A program made the translations under genes and the position numbers. A stretch of 37,522 bases of DNA. Source: CAZHHH01 sp052400685. Its GTDB lineage: Bacteria; Bacteroidota; Bacteroidia; Bacteroidales; Marinilabiliaceae. Where the stretch lies: the NCBI GenBank assembly GCA_052400685.1, contig JBQTGJ010000027.1. One strand, given 5' to 3'. Shown here in pieces: positions 9,256 to 17,577 of this stretch (positions within the stretch are counted from its first letter, which is position 1; every line of letters starts with the position of its first letter). A model generated the notes under the pieces. The model saw only the letters and a program-made list of their open reading frames with translations. It did no database searches and was not told where the DNA came from.

Positions 9256-9340
9256 GCTTATGCTAATTTAGTCTCTGTTTTAACAATTGAGTTATTAACA
9301 TTAAATTGAAAAACGATTGGATGAATGGCCAGAGGCCTCG

Positions 9341-9375
9341 GTGATACGACGTAGCAAGACGCTACGCCGAACGGG
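9341..9375 (+). repeat. Double-hairpin REP element, copy 3
   Basis: Starts GTGATACGACGTAGC and ends GCCGAACGGGG. It matches copies 1 and 2 in the hairpin part but lacks the A/T-rich left arm. One stem position differs (GTAGCA against CGCTAC), which weakens the first hairpin slightly. Confidence 0.6.
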
Positions 9376-9432
9376 GGATATTCTGAAAACAAACGTATCG
9401 CAGAAGCTGAACTCTTGTTACAAGCACTAAGT

Positions 9433-9578
9433 TAGAGTCTGTCTATAATGTCCAACTTCTGCGTTATGCCTGCTCTCAAAATGGTCATTTACGAAAGTAA
9501 ACTCACATTTTTCGAGCTGCACAAGCCTTGAATTTGAACTTTATAGCTCAAACTCCCAACTTTATGGACAGGCACTAA
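9433..9578 (+). repeat. Long-hairpin MITE-like element M1 (GCTCTC tip type)
   Basis: An approximately 145-bp imperfect palindrome with ends of the form GTCTGTCTATAA and TTTATGGACAGGCAC. The two halves pair along most of their length and the tip is GTCATTTAC-GAAA-GTAAAC. Nearly the same sequence and orientation occurs at 20107-20250. It has no coding capacity. Confidence 0.8.
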
Positions 9579-9625
9579 GTTAGGGTTCGCTTTGTTGCGA
9601 ATGAGATCAAAAGATCACACTGAAA

Positions 9626-10315
9626 TTATTCTTCAGTGACTTTATCCATCAACTTAGCACAGGCTTTTTGCCCCTTAATGATGTCTTTATATATATTTTT
9701 ATTTTGTTCCGATTCATCACAGCTATTATAGGCATTTACCGCTTTAAAGTAATACTTCTTCGCATTTATACCTTTACTAAACAGAACAAACACATCACCA
9801 ATAGTCAGAAAGTCTATATAATTAGGATTTTCCTTTTGCTCTATCAGTTCAATCACTCTCAACAGACTCTCTTCTGTTTTAGCCCTATGTTTTTCAGCTA
9901 ATTTCAACGGTAAATGATAATCAGTGTAAAGCAAAAAATGAGTACTGGCTTTACTTTTAAGGAAAATGGGATTGTCCGGGTCGATAGTTAATGCCTGGTT
10001 AATATTCTTCAGCGCCTCTTGCTCCTTCCCCTTTGTATGCTGAAGGGCCACGCCCTTGTAATAATACCCTTCTGCAACGTTAGGTGCCAGTTTAATAGCA
10101 AGATCAGCGTATAAAGACAACTCTTCAATATTCTTAGTTCTTTCCAGACACTCACAAGCTAAAAGAATGAGTTCTATATTTTCAGAATCATTTTTTAATT
10201 CAGCCACAATTTTATTTAATGTCGGCTTTACCTTACCAGAATAATACAGTGCTTTAAGTGATTCATAAGTATTTACTTTCACCACTTTCTTCTTCTCCTT
10301 AAGCTCTTTACTCAT
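9626..10315 (-). CDS. Tetratricopeptide repeat protein
   Basis: A 229-residue cytoplasmic protein with no signal peptide. The N-terminus is lysine-rich (KELKEKKKVVKV). From about residue 15 it is made of helical pairs with TPR consensus spacing. The clearest are ADLAIKLAPNVAEGYYYKGV (71-90) and GKEQEALKNINQALTIDPDN (95-114). Further degenerate repeats follow to about 210. Such proteins act as protein-binding scaffolds and the partner is unknown. It is in the same direction as the SulP gene 273 bp upstream but has its own -7 box. Confidence 0.8.
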   Translation of the reverse strand: MSKELKEKKKVVKVNTYESLKALYYSGKVKPTLNKIVAELKNDSENIELILLACECLERTKNIEELSLYADLAIKLAPNVAEGYYYKGVALQHTKGKEQEALKNINQALTIDPDNPIFLKSKASTHFLLYTDYHLPLKLAEKHRAKTEESLLRVIELIEQKENPNYIDFLTIGDVFVLFSKGINAKKYYFKAVNAYNSCDESEQNKNIYKDIIKGQKACAKLMDKVTEE

Positions 10316-10381
10316 TAATTGTTTAAATTATATTTTAATCTACTACTTTTCTCATGGCAGTTAATCATATACCAAAGGGGG

Positions 10382-10389
10382 CAAAGTTA
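10382..10389 (-). promoter_or_regulatory. -7 box upstream of the TPR gene
   Basis: The minus-strand sequence TAACTTTG fits TAnnTTTG and is followed by CCCCC. It lies 67 nt upstream of the TPR start. No matching -33 TTG was found at normal spacing, so the call rests on the -7 box alone. Confidence 0.35.
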
Positions 10390-10588
10390 CAAATCAAAAA
10401 ACTCAGGATTGCTTTAAAAGCAATCTATTTGTTCATAAATCCATATTATACGCCGTGCCGGGGACTTCACAGGCACGGCTAACTCAAACATATACAGCAA
10501 AACAAAGTCAAACTTCTCATTGAGATTTTTTTTACCGGAAGGGGGATGACAACAATCACAGGCAAGCCCCCCACAACAACCGTCAGTC

Positions 10589-12118
10589 TTAAACCTTATC
10601 GACGGCAACCTTGTAATGCGGGTCTTCAATTACGTTGACATCAATGATTTTATCGGCATTTTGAAGTAGCTTTTGACAGTCAGGACTTAAATGACGCAAA
10701 TGAACTTTTTTCCCCACCTTTAAATACCGCTCTGTAATTTTATTAAGCGCTTCGATTGCCGACATATCAACCACTCGACTTTCTTTAAAATCAATGATGA
10801 CTTCCTGTGGGTCGTTCAGAATATCAAACTTTTCGTTAAACATCGTTACTGAACCAAAAAATAGTGGCCCGTAAATTTCATAATGCTTGATTCCCTGCTC
10901 ATCAATGGACTTTCGTGCCCGAATACGTTTTGCGTTATCCCACGCAAAAACCAATGCAGCTATAACAATACCAACAATAACCGCTAACGCCAGATTGTGC
11001 AAAAAGACAGTTACAAGCGTTACGGTAACCATCACAAAAATATCAGATTTAGGCATTTTGTTAAAGGTCTTTAAGCTCGCCCATTCAAAAGTCCCGATAG
11101 CTACCATAATCATCAGACCAGTTAGTGCGGCCATTGGCAACCGCTCTATTAAACCTGCTCCAAACATTACAAAAATCAAGAGGGCAACTGCGGCTACAAT
11201 GCCTGAAAGTCGGGCTCTCGCGCCATTGGAAATATTAATAAGGCTTTGCCCTAACATTGCACTACCTCCCATTCCGGAGAAAAAACCTGACAGAAGATTT
11301 GCCGCACCCTGAGCTACCGCTTCTTTGTTCCCTCTTCCACGTGTTTCGGTAATTTCATCAATAATATTTAACGTTAACAAACTCTCAATCAAGCCAACAC
11401 CAGCTATTATTGCCGCATATGGGAATATCAAACTCAATGTTTCAAAGTTGAAAGGAATGTTTGGAATGTGAAATGGCGGAAAACCGCCCTGTATAGATGC
11501 CATATCACCGACGGTTTTTGTATCAATTCCAAACCCGACAACAATTCCAAAAACAGCCAGAATGGCAACTAATGAAGCAGGAATTGCCTTTGTAAGTTTA
11601 GGTAATCCCCAAATAATCAACATCGTTAGCAACACCAAACCAAGTATAATATATAACGGCTGGCCCGTTAGCCAACTTCCCGATGCATCCTTAAACTGGT
11701 CGAGTTGCGACATAAAAATGATGACAGCCAAACCATTAACAAATCCAAAGATTACCGGATGGGGAACCAATCGCATGAACTTGCCTAATCGTAAAAAACC
11801 GGCCAACATCTGAATAATACCTGCCAAAACCACCGTGGCAAATACATATTCGGGGCCATATGAAAGTGACAACGCAACAATTACAACGGCAACGGCACCC
11901 GTAGCCCCTGAAATCATTCCGGGACGACCACCAAAAACAGAGGTTATTAAGCCCATTACAAATGCAGCATAAAGACCTGTCAATGGCGATAGACCTGCTA
12001 TTATTGCAAAAGCGACAGCTTCAGGAACCAGAGCGAGAGCGACTGTAAGGCCCGACAGGACTTCCGTTTTATAATCTACTTTTTGTTTAAAATCGAAGAA
12101 GTTTAAAAGTTTTTTCAT
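10589..12118 (-). CDS. SulP-family anion transporter with STAS domain
   Basis: An inner-membrane anion transporter of 509 residues. About ten to twelve hydrophobic helices fill residues 20-395. They include the SulP signatures ALALVPEAVAFAIIAGLSPLTGLYAA (read in two parts) and SGFFSGMGGSAMLGQSLINI. A cytoplasmic STAS domain occupies about 405-505, with VIIDFKESRVVDMSAIEAL and the conserved serine after DM. Family members carry sulfate, bicarbonate or other anions, usually with Na+ or H+, and sequence alone does not decide. It is shorter than plant and animal SulPs but normal for bacteria. Start chosen at MKKLLNFFDFKQKVDY. Confidence 0.93.
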   Translation of the reverse strand: MKKLLNFFDFKQKVDYKTEVLSGLTVALALVPEAVAFAIIAGLSPLTGLYAAFVMGLITSVFGGRPGMISGATGAVAVVIVALSLSYGPEYVFATVVLAGIIQMLAGFLRLGKFMRLVPHPVIFGFVNGLAVIIFMSQLDQFKDASGSWLTGQPLYIILGLVLLTMLIIWGLPKLTKAIPASLVAILAVFGIVVGFGIDTKTVGDMASIQGGFPPFHIPNIPFNFETLSLIFPYAAIIAGVGLIESLLTLNIIDEITETRGRGNKEAVAQGAANLLSGFFSGMGGSAMLGQSLINISNGARARLSGIVAAVALLIFVMFGAGLIERLPMAALTGLMIMVAIGTFEWASLKTFNKMPKSDIFVMVTVTLVTVFLHNLALAVIVGIVIAALVFAWDNAKRIRARKSIDEQGIKHYEIYGPLFFGSVTMFNEKFDILNDPQEVIIDFKESRVVDMSAIEALNKITERYLKVGKKVHLRHLSPDCQKLLQNADKIIDVNVIEDPHYKVAVDKV

Positions 12119-12294
12119 AAAAATTCCGTTACAAATGGAAATCCATCTGTTTAAATGTGTTTGTATTAAAAATTGATTATTTGAACTGTTCTATAATGAA
12201 CAAAGGATTAATTGAGTATAACGATTCAAGACAGAGTTGTGCAGACAGGAGAAAATTATAGACCATATTTGTACTCTTCATTTTTTTGAGGTTG

Positions 12295-12302
12295 CAAAAG
12301 TA
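12295..12302 (-). promoter_or_regulatory. -7 box candidate for the SulP gene
   Basis: The minus-strand TACTTTTG followed by CA is a typical Bacteroidota -7 element, about 177 nt upstream of the SulP start. No -33 element is seen at 19-22 nt. The long leader makes assignment uncertain. Between 12119 and 12598 I see no gene. Confidence 0.35.
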
Positions 12303-12598
12303 GTAAAAAATTTCACTAAAAAAAGAGAAGCCGGAAGGTAACAAAAACGCATCCCTCATGATTATCTAATCCTGACTATCAATGTTTTGCCACTTAACAA
12401 ACCAATTCCTAAACCGAAAGAAAAGTGACCACAAACCATACACTACAACGTTATTGCGACACAATTGTTTATCGCAATCAGGAAAGCAGCCACTCTTCAA
12501 TCGAAAAACTGGCAATCCAATAAAATTTCCGATAAAGTTGTCAAAACAAATAATAAGGGATGCGTGGTTTAATTAGTGGGGGTCAGTAAGATTGTGGG

Positions 12599-12718
12599 TT
12601 TGGCGATAAAATTCAGATTCAAGGTTTGCACAGTAATAATAATGTAAGCCGACTTACGTAAATGACCATTTTGAGAGCAAGCGTAACGCTGAAGTCGGGC
12701 TTTATAGCCAGACTCTAT
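12599..12718 (-). repeat. Long-hairpin MITE-like element M2 (GCTCTC tip type, decayed)
   Basis: Reverse orientation relative to M1. The right part matches well (AAATGACCATTTTGAGAGC, AAGCGTAACGC, TTTATAG-CAGACTC). The left half has diverged and pairs poorly. It ends just before the MFS gene and its promoter. Confidence 0.65.
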
Positions 12719-12761
12719 TTAATTCTTTTCTATTTATGCCAGCCAGCAATCGAAAAGAATA

Positions 12762-12769
12762 TACCTTTG
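12762..12769 (+). promoter_or_regulatory. -7 box of the MFS gene
   Basis: TACCTTTG followed by CA lies 14 nt upstream of ATG 12784. A transcript from it would start after the upstream ATG at 12736, so this box argues for the later start codon. Confidence 0.5.
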
Positions 12770-12783
12770 CATATTTAAAGGTG

Positions 12784-13950
12784 ATGGAAGGGAAAAAAAC
12801 CTCAGAAAAATTTCAAACGGGACGAGTGATGCTGGTGGCAGCCTCTCACATGTTGCACGATATTTACTCATCGTTTCTGGCACCATTACGCCCCTTGCTG
12901 ATTGAGAAATTTGGTATTACGCTGGCCATGGCGTCCATATGGGACCTTATTATGCGTGTGCCATGGTTTCTAAATCCTTTCATCGGCATCCTGGCCGAGA
13001 AAACCGCAGCCAGATATTTTATTATTGTCGCGCCGGCCATTACCGCCATATGTATGAGTCTGCTGGGCGTAGCTCCTTCCTTTGGCATCATATCCATCCT
13101 GCTTTTTACCATGGGAATAAGCAGCGCCGCATTTCACGTACCGGCACCCACCATGGTTAAACGCCTCTCGGGCAACCATACCGGACGGGGCATGAGCTTT
13201 TATATGTTTGGCGGAGAGCTGGCACGTACCGCCGGCCCGTTGTTAATAACAGCATCGGTATCGTACTGGGGACTTGAAGGCATCTGGAAACTAATTCCAT
13301 TAGGCTTGCTGGCTTCATTTATTCTCTATTTTAAGCTGCGTAACATCAAAATTTCCGATGAGCTGAAAACAAAAAACCCGCAAAAAGAATCGGTATGGCC
13401 AACACTGAAAAAATATCTGCCCTTCTTCCTGGTGCTGATCGGCTATACCCTTTTCAGAGCCATCATGAAATCAGGCTTAACGGCATTTCTGCCCACCTTC
13501 TATTATTCCGAACGCGGTGAAAGTCTGTGGTTTGCCAATTCGGCGCTGGCCGTCTTTCAACTGGCCGGAGCCGCCGGAACAATTGTCGCAGGCAGCATTT
13601 CCGACAAGATTGGCAGAAGACGAACGCTGTTAATAATCAGCATTATGTCGCCCATCATGATGTTTCTGTTCATCAACTCGCAGGGATGGCTTTCGTTTCT
13701 CTTTTTGGTATTACTGGGCATTTTTGTCTTTGCCCCCGGCCCCGTATTAATCGCATTGGTGCAGGACCGCTCAAAAAAAATGCCTGTATTTATGAACAGT
13801 ATTTATATGACCATCAGCTTTATTACCGCCGCCTCGGCCGTCTTTTTTGCCGGCGCAATGGGCGATTGGCTGGGTCTGGAAAAAACGTACCTCATCTCGT
13901 CTATACTGGCGCTGGGCGCCATTCCATTTGCGTTACGATTAAAAAAATGA
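12784..13950 (+). CDS. MFS transporter, fosmidomycin-resistance (Fsr)-like
   Basis: A 12-helix major facilitator of 388 residues, or 404 if ATG 12736 is used. I prefer 12784 because the -7 box TACCTTTG at 12762-12769 lies between the two ATGs. Family features are an early SHMLHDIYSSFLAPLRPLL helix, the loop AAFHVPAPTMVKRLSGNHTG between helices 4 and 5, the G-R-rich loop DKIGRRRTL between helices 8 and 9, and a short central loop. The best known relative exports fosmidomycin. The actual substrate here is unknown. It converges with the hydrolase gene, 28 bp between stops. Confidence 0.85.
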   Translation: MEGKKTSEKFQTGRVMLVAASHMLHDIYSSFLAPLRPLLIEKFGITLAMASIWDLIMRVPWFLNPFIGILAEKTAARYFIIVAPAITAICMSLLGVAPSFGIISILLFTMGISSAAFHVPAPTMVKRLSGNHTGRGMSFYMFGGELARTAGPLLITASVSYWGLEGIWKLIPLGLLASFILYFKLRNIKISDELKTKNPQKESVWPTLKKYLPFFLVLIGYTLFRAIMKSGLTAFLPTFYYSERGESLWFANSALAVFQLAGAAGTIVAGSISDKIGRRRTLLIISIMSPIMMFLFINSQGWLSFLFLVLLGIFVFAPGPVLIALVQDRSKKMPVFMNSIYMTISFITAASAVFFAGAMGDWLGLEKTYLISSILALGAIPFALRLKK

Positions 13951-13978
13951 AGCTGAATGCCAAAAGACCGGCATTTAT

Positions 13979-15082
13979 TCAATCATCCAAAGACAAACAT
14001 TCATTTCTAATCCATTCAATGGTGTTGATAAAATTTTCCGGCTCTTCGAGATTAGGGCTATGCGCCGAATTTTCGAATGTGAAAAAAACCTTTTCGGGAG
14101 CCTTTATCGAATCCAGATATTGCTTTGCCAATGAATAAGATACCTGATAATCATATTTTCCCTGAATAAAATATACCGGGACATCGAAGACGCATGACGT
14201 TTCAAGCAAATTTTCATTGGAAGCACCACCTAAATATTTCCCGGTAAATCGTAAGCCTTTAAGTAGACTGAGCTTTTCATGAAGCGTGTAGCCCCCGAAA
14301 TACAAATACGAAACCAGCATTCGCAGTGTGCTTCTCTTTTCATGATAAACGCCCACCCCATACTTGTTCAGAGTTTTGTTTCGCACTTTTATATGGTAAT
14401 CGAATGGTGGGAAATCAGCCGCAGAAGGGTCATATTTCTTTAACAGTTCAATGGTGGGCTGATCATGAATATCTTGGGCATGATTCAACATATAATCATA
14501 GGCTAATTGCTCTGATTCAACCTGATTTGACATCTGACCAACCCCAATATAAGCCCGGTATAAATCCGGATATCGTTGAATCGTTTTAATCCCCAACATT
14601 GTACCCCAGGAATGACCCATTAAAAAGATTTTATTCTTCTTAAATCGTTTTTGAAGTATCAAAGTCATCTCACGGGTATCTTCAATCAATTGATCAATGT
14701 TCATATCCGGGGCCTTCAGATCTTTATTAAATGAGATACCGGCACCTCGCTGTTCCCAATAACAAACCGTAAAAAATTTCTCCAACCGGGTATTGGGATC
14801 AGACGACAGAACATCGGGCGTTTCAGGTATTCCCGGGCCACCATGAAGATAAAGCAACACAGGATTATCCGCATTTTCGCTTCTGATAAAATAGCCCTGA
14901 CGAACACCTCCAATATCAGCCCACTGTTTCTCGGCAATAGAATGACTGATGCGATCACCGTTATTAGTCGTTACTTCTTTTATGCTATTTCCACTGCTTA
15001 TAGCAATTGAGATAAATAACCCAACCAAAAGCAAACCACAAAAAGCAGCCAGCAAAGCAAGACCTGTAAAGAATTTTTTCAT
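13979..15082 (-). CDS. Membrane-anchored alpha/beta hydrolase (proline iminopeptidase-like)
   Basis: A serine hydrolase of 367 residues. Residues 5-30 form a signal anchor, so the enzyme probably faces the periplasm. The oxyanion motif HGGPG is at 80-84. The nucleophile elbow GHSWG has S158. The probable acid is D311 (GKYDYQV) and the base H341 (SAHSPNLEEP). A helical cap lies at about 185-290. HGGPG plus GHSWG is typical of the prolyl aminopeptidase branch (S33), although lactonases and other esterases share it. The start codon lies in CATATG at the end of an inverted hairpin repeat array (15080-15305). Confidence 0.88.
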   Translation of the reverse strand: MKKFFTGLALLAAFCGLLLVGLFISIAISSGNSIKEVTTNNGDRISHSIAEKQWADIGGVRQGYFIRSENADNPVLLYLHGGPGIPETPDVLSSDPNTRLEKFFTVCYWEQRGAGISFNKDLKAPDMNIDQLIEDTREMTLILQKRFKKNKIFLMGHSWGTMLGIKTIQRYPDLYRAYIGVGQMSNQVESEQLAYDYMLNHAQDIHDQPTIELLKKYDPSAADFPPFDYHIKVRNKTLNKYGVGVYHEKRSTLRMLVSYLYFGGYTLHEKLSLLKGLRFTGKYLGGASNENLLETSCVFDVPVYFIQGKYDYQVSYSLAKQYLDSIKAPEKVFFTFENSAHSPNLEEPENFINTIEWIRNECLSLDD

Positions 15083-15340
15083 ATGATTATAATTTGTTTT
15101 TCAGTTGCCATATGGAACTCGCCAGGATAATCATACTCCTGTGTGTGAAACAATTCTCATGGCTCGTTTCATATGTTTAAATTTATCTTTCAACGGTCAT
15201 ATGGAACTCTCGATGAATTTTAATCATTCTCCTGTGTGTATTTTAGAATGCTAAAATTCATGTTCGTTTCATATGATTATAATTTATCTTTCAGTGGTCA
15301 GATGGAACATACGCCCTGATTTATCCGGGGAAAAATCATA
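15080..15340 (-). repeat. Start-codon hairpin repeat array, two full units plus a remnant (15109-15175, 15198-15275, from 15299)
   Basis: Read on the minus strand, this array mirrors 7155-7350. The unit next to the gene is the short GAGCCATG type. The next is the 78-bp ATGAATTTTA type. A third unit survives only as CAGATGGAAC and degraded sequence to about 15340. The spacer after the 78-bp unit differs from its counterpart at 7233-7254 by about one base. The hydrolase start codon is in CATATG at 15080-15085. Confidence 0.85.
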
Positions 15341-15549
15341 GATATCTATAAAACTGCGTAGACGAATACTTATCAACCACTTTATCGCGTTTTCATCCTA
15401 CGACTCTTTATCCTTATACTCAACGCCAACAATAAATTAGATCTGGCTGAGCTGTTGCTACACAATCAGGAAAAGGCTAACAAGTGTCAGAGTTTTCCAA
15501 ACAATTCCAACTAATTCCAAGAGATTCCAGTAGAACTTAGAAAATTACA

Positions 15550-15587
15550 ACACCCAGGCAGGTAATCATCGCTTGGGTGTTTTTTTA
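15550..15587 (+). terminator. Orphan intrinsic terminator
   Basis: The stem ACACCCAGGC/GCTTGGGTGT (10 bp, one G-T pair) with an 11-nt loop is followed by seven or more T residues on the plus strand. No plus-strand gene ends here: the hydrolase upstream and the barrel protein downstream are both on the minus strand. On the minus strand no T-run follows the stem. Confidence 0.75.
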
Positions 15588-15747
15588 CTTTTGCCATACG
15601 TATTAGGCCGAATATTTACTGTCCTAAAACATAAAAAAACGGCTGTAAGTCCATAGTATTTAGTTGTAGTTCTACCGGGATGTAGTTCAACCCGGGGTAA
15701 TTGGAGGGTCGTGCCGACCGCTCATACGCCTATATGTTGTAAGTAGC

Positions 15748-16509
15748 TTATTTTAGTCTATATGCAACTCCGAAGCCTAAAGAGATAGTGCCAATGCTTT
15801 GTTCAAAACCATAATCTTCAAATTCTGGTTTTGTTGAGAAGTAATCAGCACTTAATAAAAGTGATACATTATCTCCTACATTTACTCTGAATACTGTCCC
15901 AATATTTAATGCAAAAGATGATGCTTGTTCTGTACCATAACCAATATCCGGAAGAGTTGTCACCGAATAACCGATCATTGGTCTAAAGTCCCATTCAACT
16001 TTTTGAGATGGAGGAAATGATAATAATGGACCGACCATTATACCACCATAAGACCAAGGGTCATAACCATCTGCATCTAACGGGTTTGCTGCCCCAAACC
16101 ACGTAGCTGTAATTCCAATATTTTCTGAAAATAGATACCCAAAATTAATCAAGTTTAATTGGATGCCTGTTTTAGCCAAACCATCTGATTTATCAGCAAA
16201 ATCACCAACTGGAATCGAAGCTCCTATGGATAAACCAATGTATCCTTTTCTTTTTTCCGGATTACTATTAGAATCTGACTTTTTACTGTCAGATGACTCT
16301 TTTGTAATTTTCTCTATCTCATCCATTTGATAAACAAAAACATTTCTGTCGGCTGTTTCAATTTTAATGGATTTATTTGGGACTTGCTCAATAATTACCC
16401 CCCGAATAATGCTTCCATTTTTCAAGTAAACCACATCTTGATAATTACGTTGTCCGAATGACACAGTTGTAATTAATGCAAATAAAAGTAATGCTAAATA
16501 TTTTCTCAT
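15748..16509 (-). CDS. Outer-membrane beta-barrel-type protein
   Basis: A 253-residue exported protein. The signal peptide is residues 1-19 (YLALLLFALITTVSFG). Residues 20-72 form a small beta-rich domain common in Bacteroidota envelope proteins (VVYLKNGSIIRGVIIEQVPN, then VFVYQMDEIEKI). A low-complexity serine/asparagine/lysine linker covers 73-88. From 90 to 253 there are alternating amphipathic strands (GYIGLSIGASIPVGDF, TISLGFGVAYRLK) ending in a hydrophobic C-terminal residue pattern, as in porin-like barrels. Function is unknown. Its DNA looks more A/T-rich than the efflux genes and it sits in the cassette-like island. Confidence 0.8.
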   Translation of the reverse strand: MRKYLALLLFALITTVSFGQRNYQDVVYLKNGSIIRGVIIEQVPNKSIKIETADRNVFVYQMDEIEKITKESSDSKKSDSNSNPEKRKGYIGLSIGASIPVGDFADKSDGLAKTGIQLNLINFGYLFSENIGITATWFGAANPLDADGYDPWSYGGIMVGPLLSFPPSQKVEWDFRPMIGYSVTTLPDIGYGTEQASSFALNIGTVFRVNVGDNVSLLLSADYFSTKPEFEDYGFEQSIGTISLGFGVAYRLK

Positions 16510-16687
16510 CTTAACTCCATTTTGTTTTCCTACTCGTTTGGCTTTTCGGTTTCGCCCCGTTTTTCAAGTGGTCGCTGGGCTCCACTTTTTAGTCGTTCAT
16601 TTCCCTCAATTAAAACTTAGGAAGTATATGAAATTGGTGGCTCTCTTGTCTGTCTCATTTCTTGTTTTGTTTCTTTAACTTGCCCAC

Positions 16688-16994
16688 AACGCACTCATAG
16701 CGCCATTAAAAAGAGCTATTGCATTTATCTTGTCTGTCCCCAAAAATTCCCTGAAAACGGAAGCCTAATTTACTAATTCGCGAATATTAGTCAAAAAGAT
16801 AAACAAAAAATTTAAATGGTTAAACACAAGCAATGGTGCATTGAGTAGACAAATTCTCTAAAAATCTGAAAGTAAAAAGTTGAAATAGATAAACCCAAAA
16901 AATCGGGCTATTCGAAATTGAAAAATGAGCTAATGGGACTCTGTAGTCTGACTTTTCCCTTCTGGATGCTCAAAAAAAGCAGCATAAATATTTT
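16688..16994 (+). repeat. ~310-bp direct repeat, copy 1
   Basis: Matches 18629-18938 in the same orientation. Shared blocks include TTGCATTTAT, AATTTACTAATTCGC, ATATT-ATCAA and the end AGCAGCATAAATATTTT. It lies upstream of the barrel-protein start, as copy 2 lies upstream of the RhuM gene. No gene is evident within it. Confidence 0.7.
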
Positions 16995-17034
16995 GTTATA
17001 ATCGTATGTTTCACTTTAAAATAACACAGTTATG

Positions 17035-17267
17035 ACATTATCTGCTTATATCAGGTTGTTTAAGGTTGCCAACCTGTAAAATAAGAGATCTCCCACGTTT
17101 AGTAATTTTCCATCTATAACCACGCCACCCCTATGACTCCGGTAGATCGTTGCACTTCTCTCTGCTGTTAATCCATGCAACAGAGCAGGGTTTAAGACCG
17201 TCAAAACTCTCCCCATCTACAGATACACTTCTCGAAGCTACTGTGAGTTCACGCTTGCGCATTTACT
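17035..17267 (-). other. Possible decayed coding fragment, unrecognised
   Basis: On the minus strand a frame begins near 17267 (MRKRELTVASRSVSVDGESF) and runs for about 44 codons to an in-frame TAG. It continues in the same frame past that stop (WKITKRGRSLILQVGNLKQP) to a TAA near 17040. Two segments with a single interrupting stop suggest a pseudogene, but I do not recognise a family and it may be chance. The rest of 16995-17440 holds nothing else I can support. Confidence 0.2.
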
Positions 17268-17439
17268 CATGAATAAATATTCTTATGGAATTCGTGATTG
17301 TTAATTCGGCTTGGTCATTTGAGTATACAGAGCTTCAGCATCACCCTCACGAGTTTATCTATCTGCAACTCTTCTAAATGAACAGCAAATTATTTAGGTA
17401 GAATTTTCACCTACTGGAAAACCGCAACTTCGTGGCACA

Positions 17440-17577
17440 CTAACGTTTACACATATGGCCTGAGGCGGGATTGCGTGCTACGTACCTGTCTGACGTTAGC
17501 AAAGTTGCCGCGGGGTAGAGCGGTTCAAAAAAACACTAAACCCACCTTTGGCTATATGTGCTGTTGCCATGCGTTAA
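17440..17577 (+). repeat. Imperfect palindrome with AACG/CGTT ends next to the RhuM stop
   Basis: The left end AACGTTTACACATATGGCC and the right end GGCTATATGTGC...CATGCGTTAA are inverted relative to each other. They enclose about 90 bp that includes GTTGCCGCGGGG. The right end contains the stop codon of the repaired RhuM/Fic frame. AAC...GTT ends and an imperfect palindrome recall recombination sites of cassette arrays, but the integron attC core consensus is not met. Confidence 0.45.

Noticed and set aside
10414..10629. 71-codon minus-strand frame with a cysteine-rich start (CCGGLACDCC)
   Set aside because: It overlaps the end of the SulP gene in another frame, and its remainder shows no protein-like pattern.
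12382..12576. 64-codon frame between the SulP and MFS genes
   Set aside because: No start context or recognisable domain, and the composition looks random.
17440..17577. Integron attC site
   Set aside because: AAC/GTT ends and a palindrome are there, but the 7-bp core consensus RYYYAAC/GTTRRRY is not met and no integrase is in the window.
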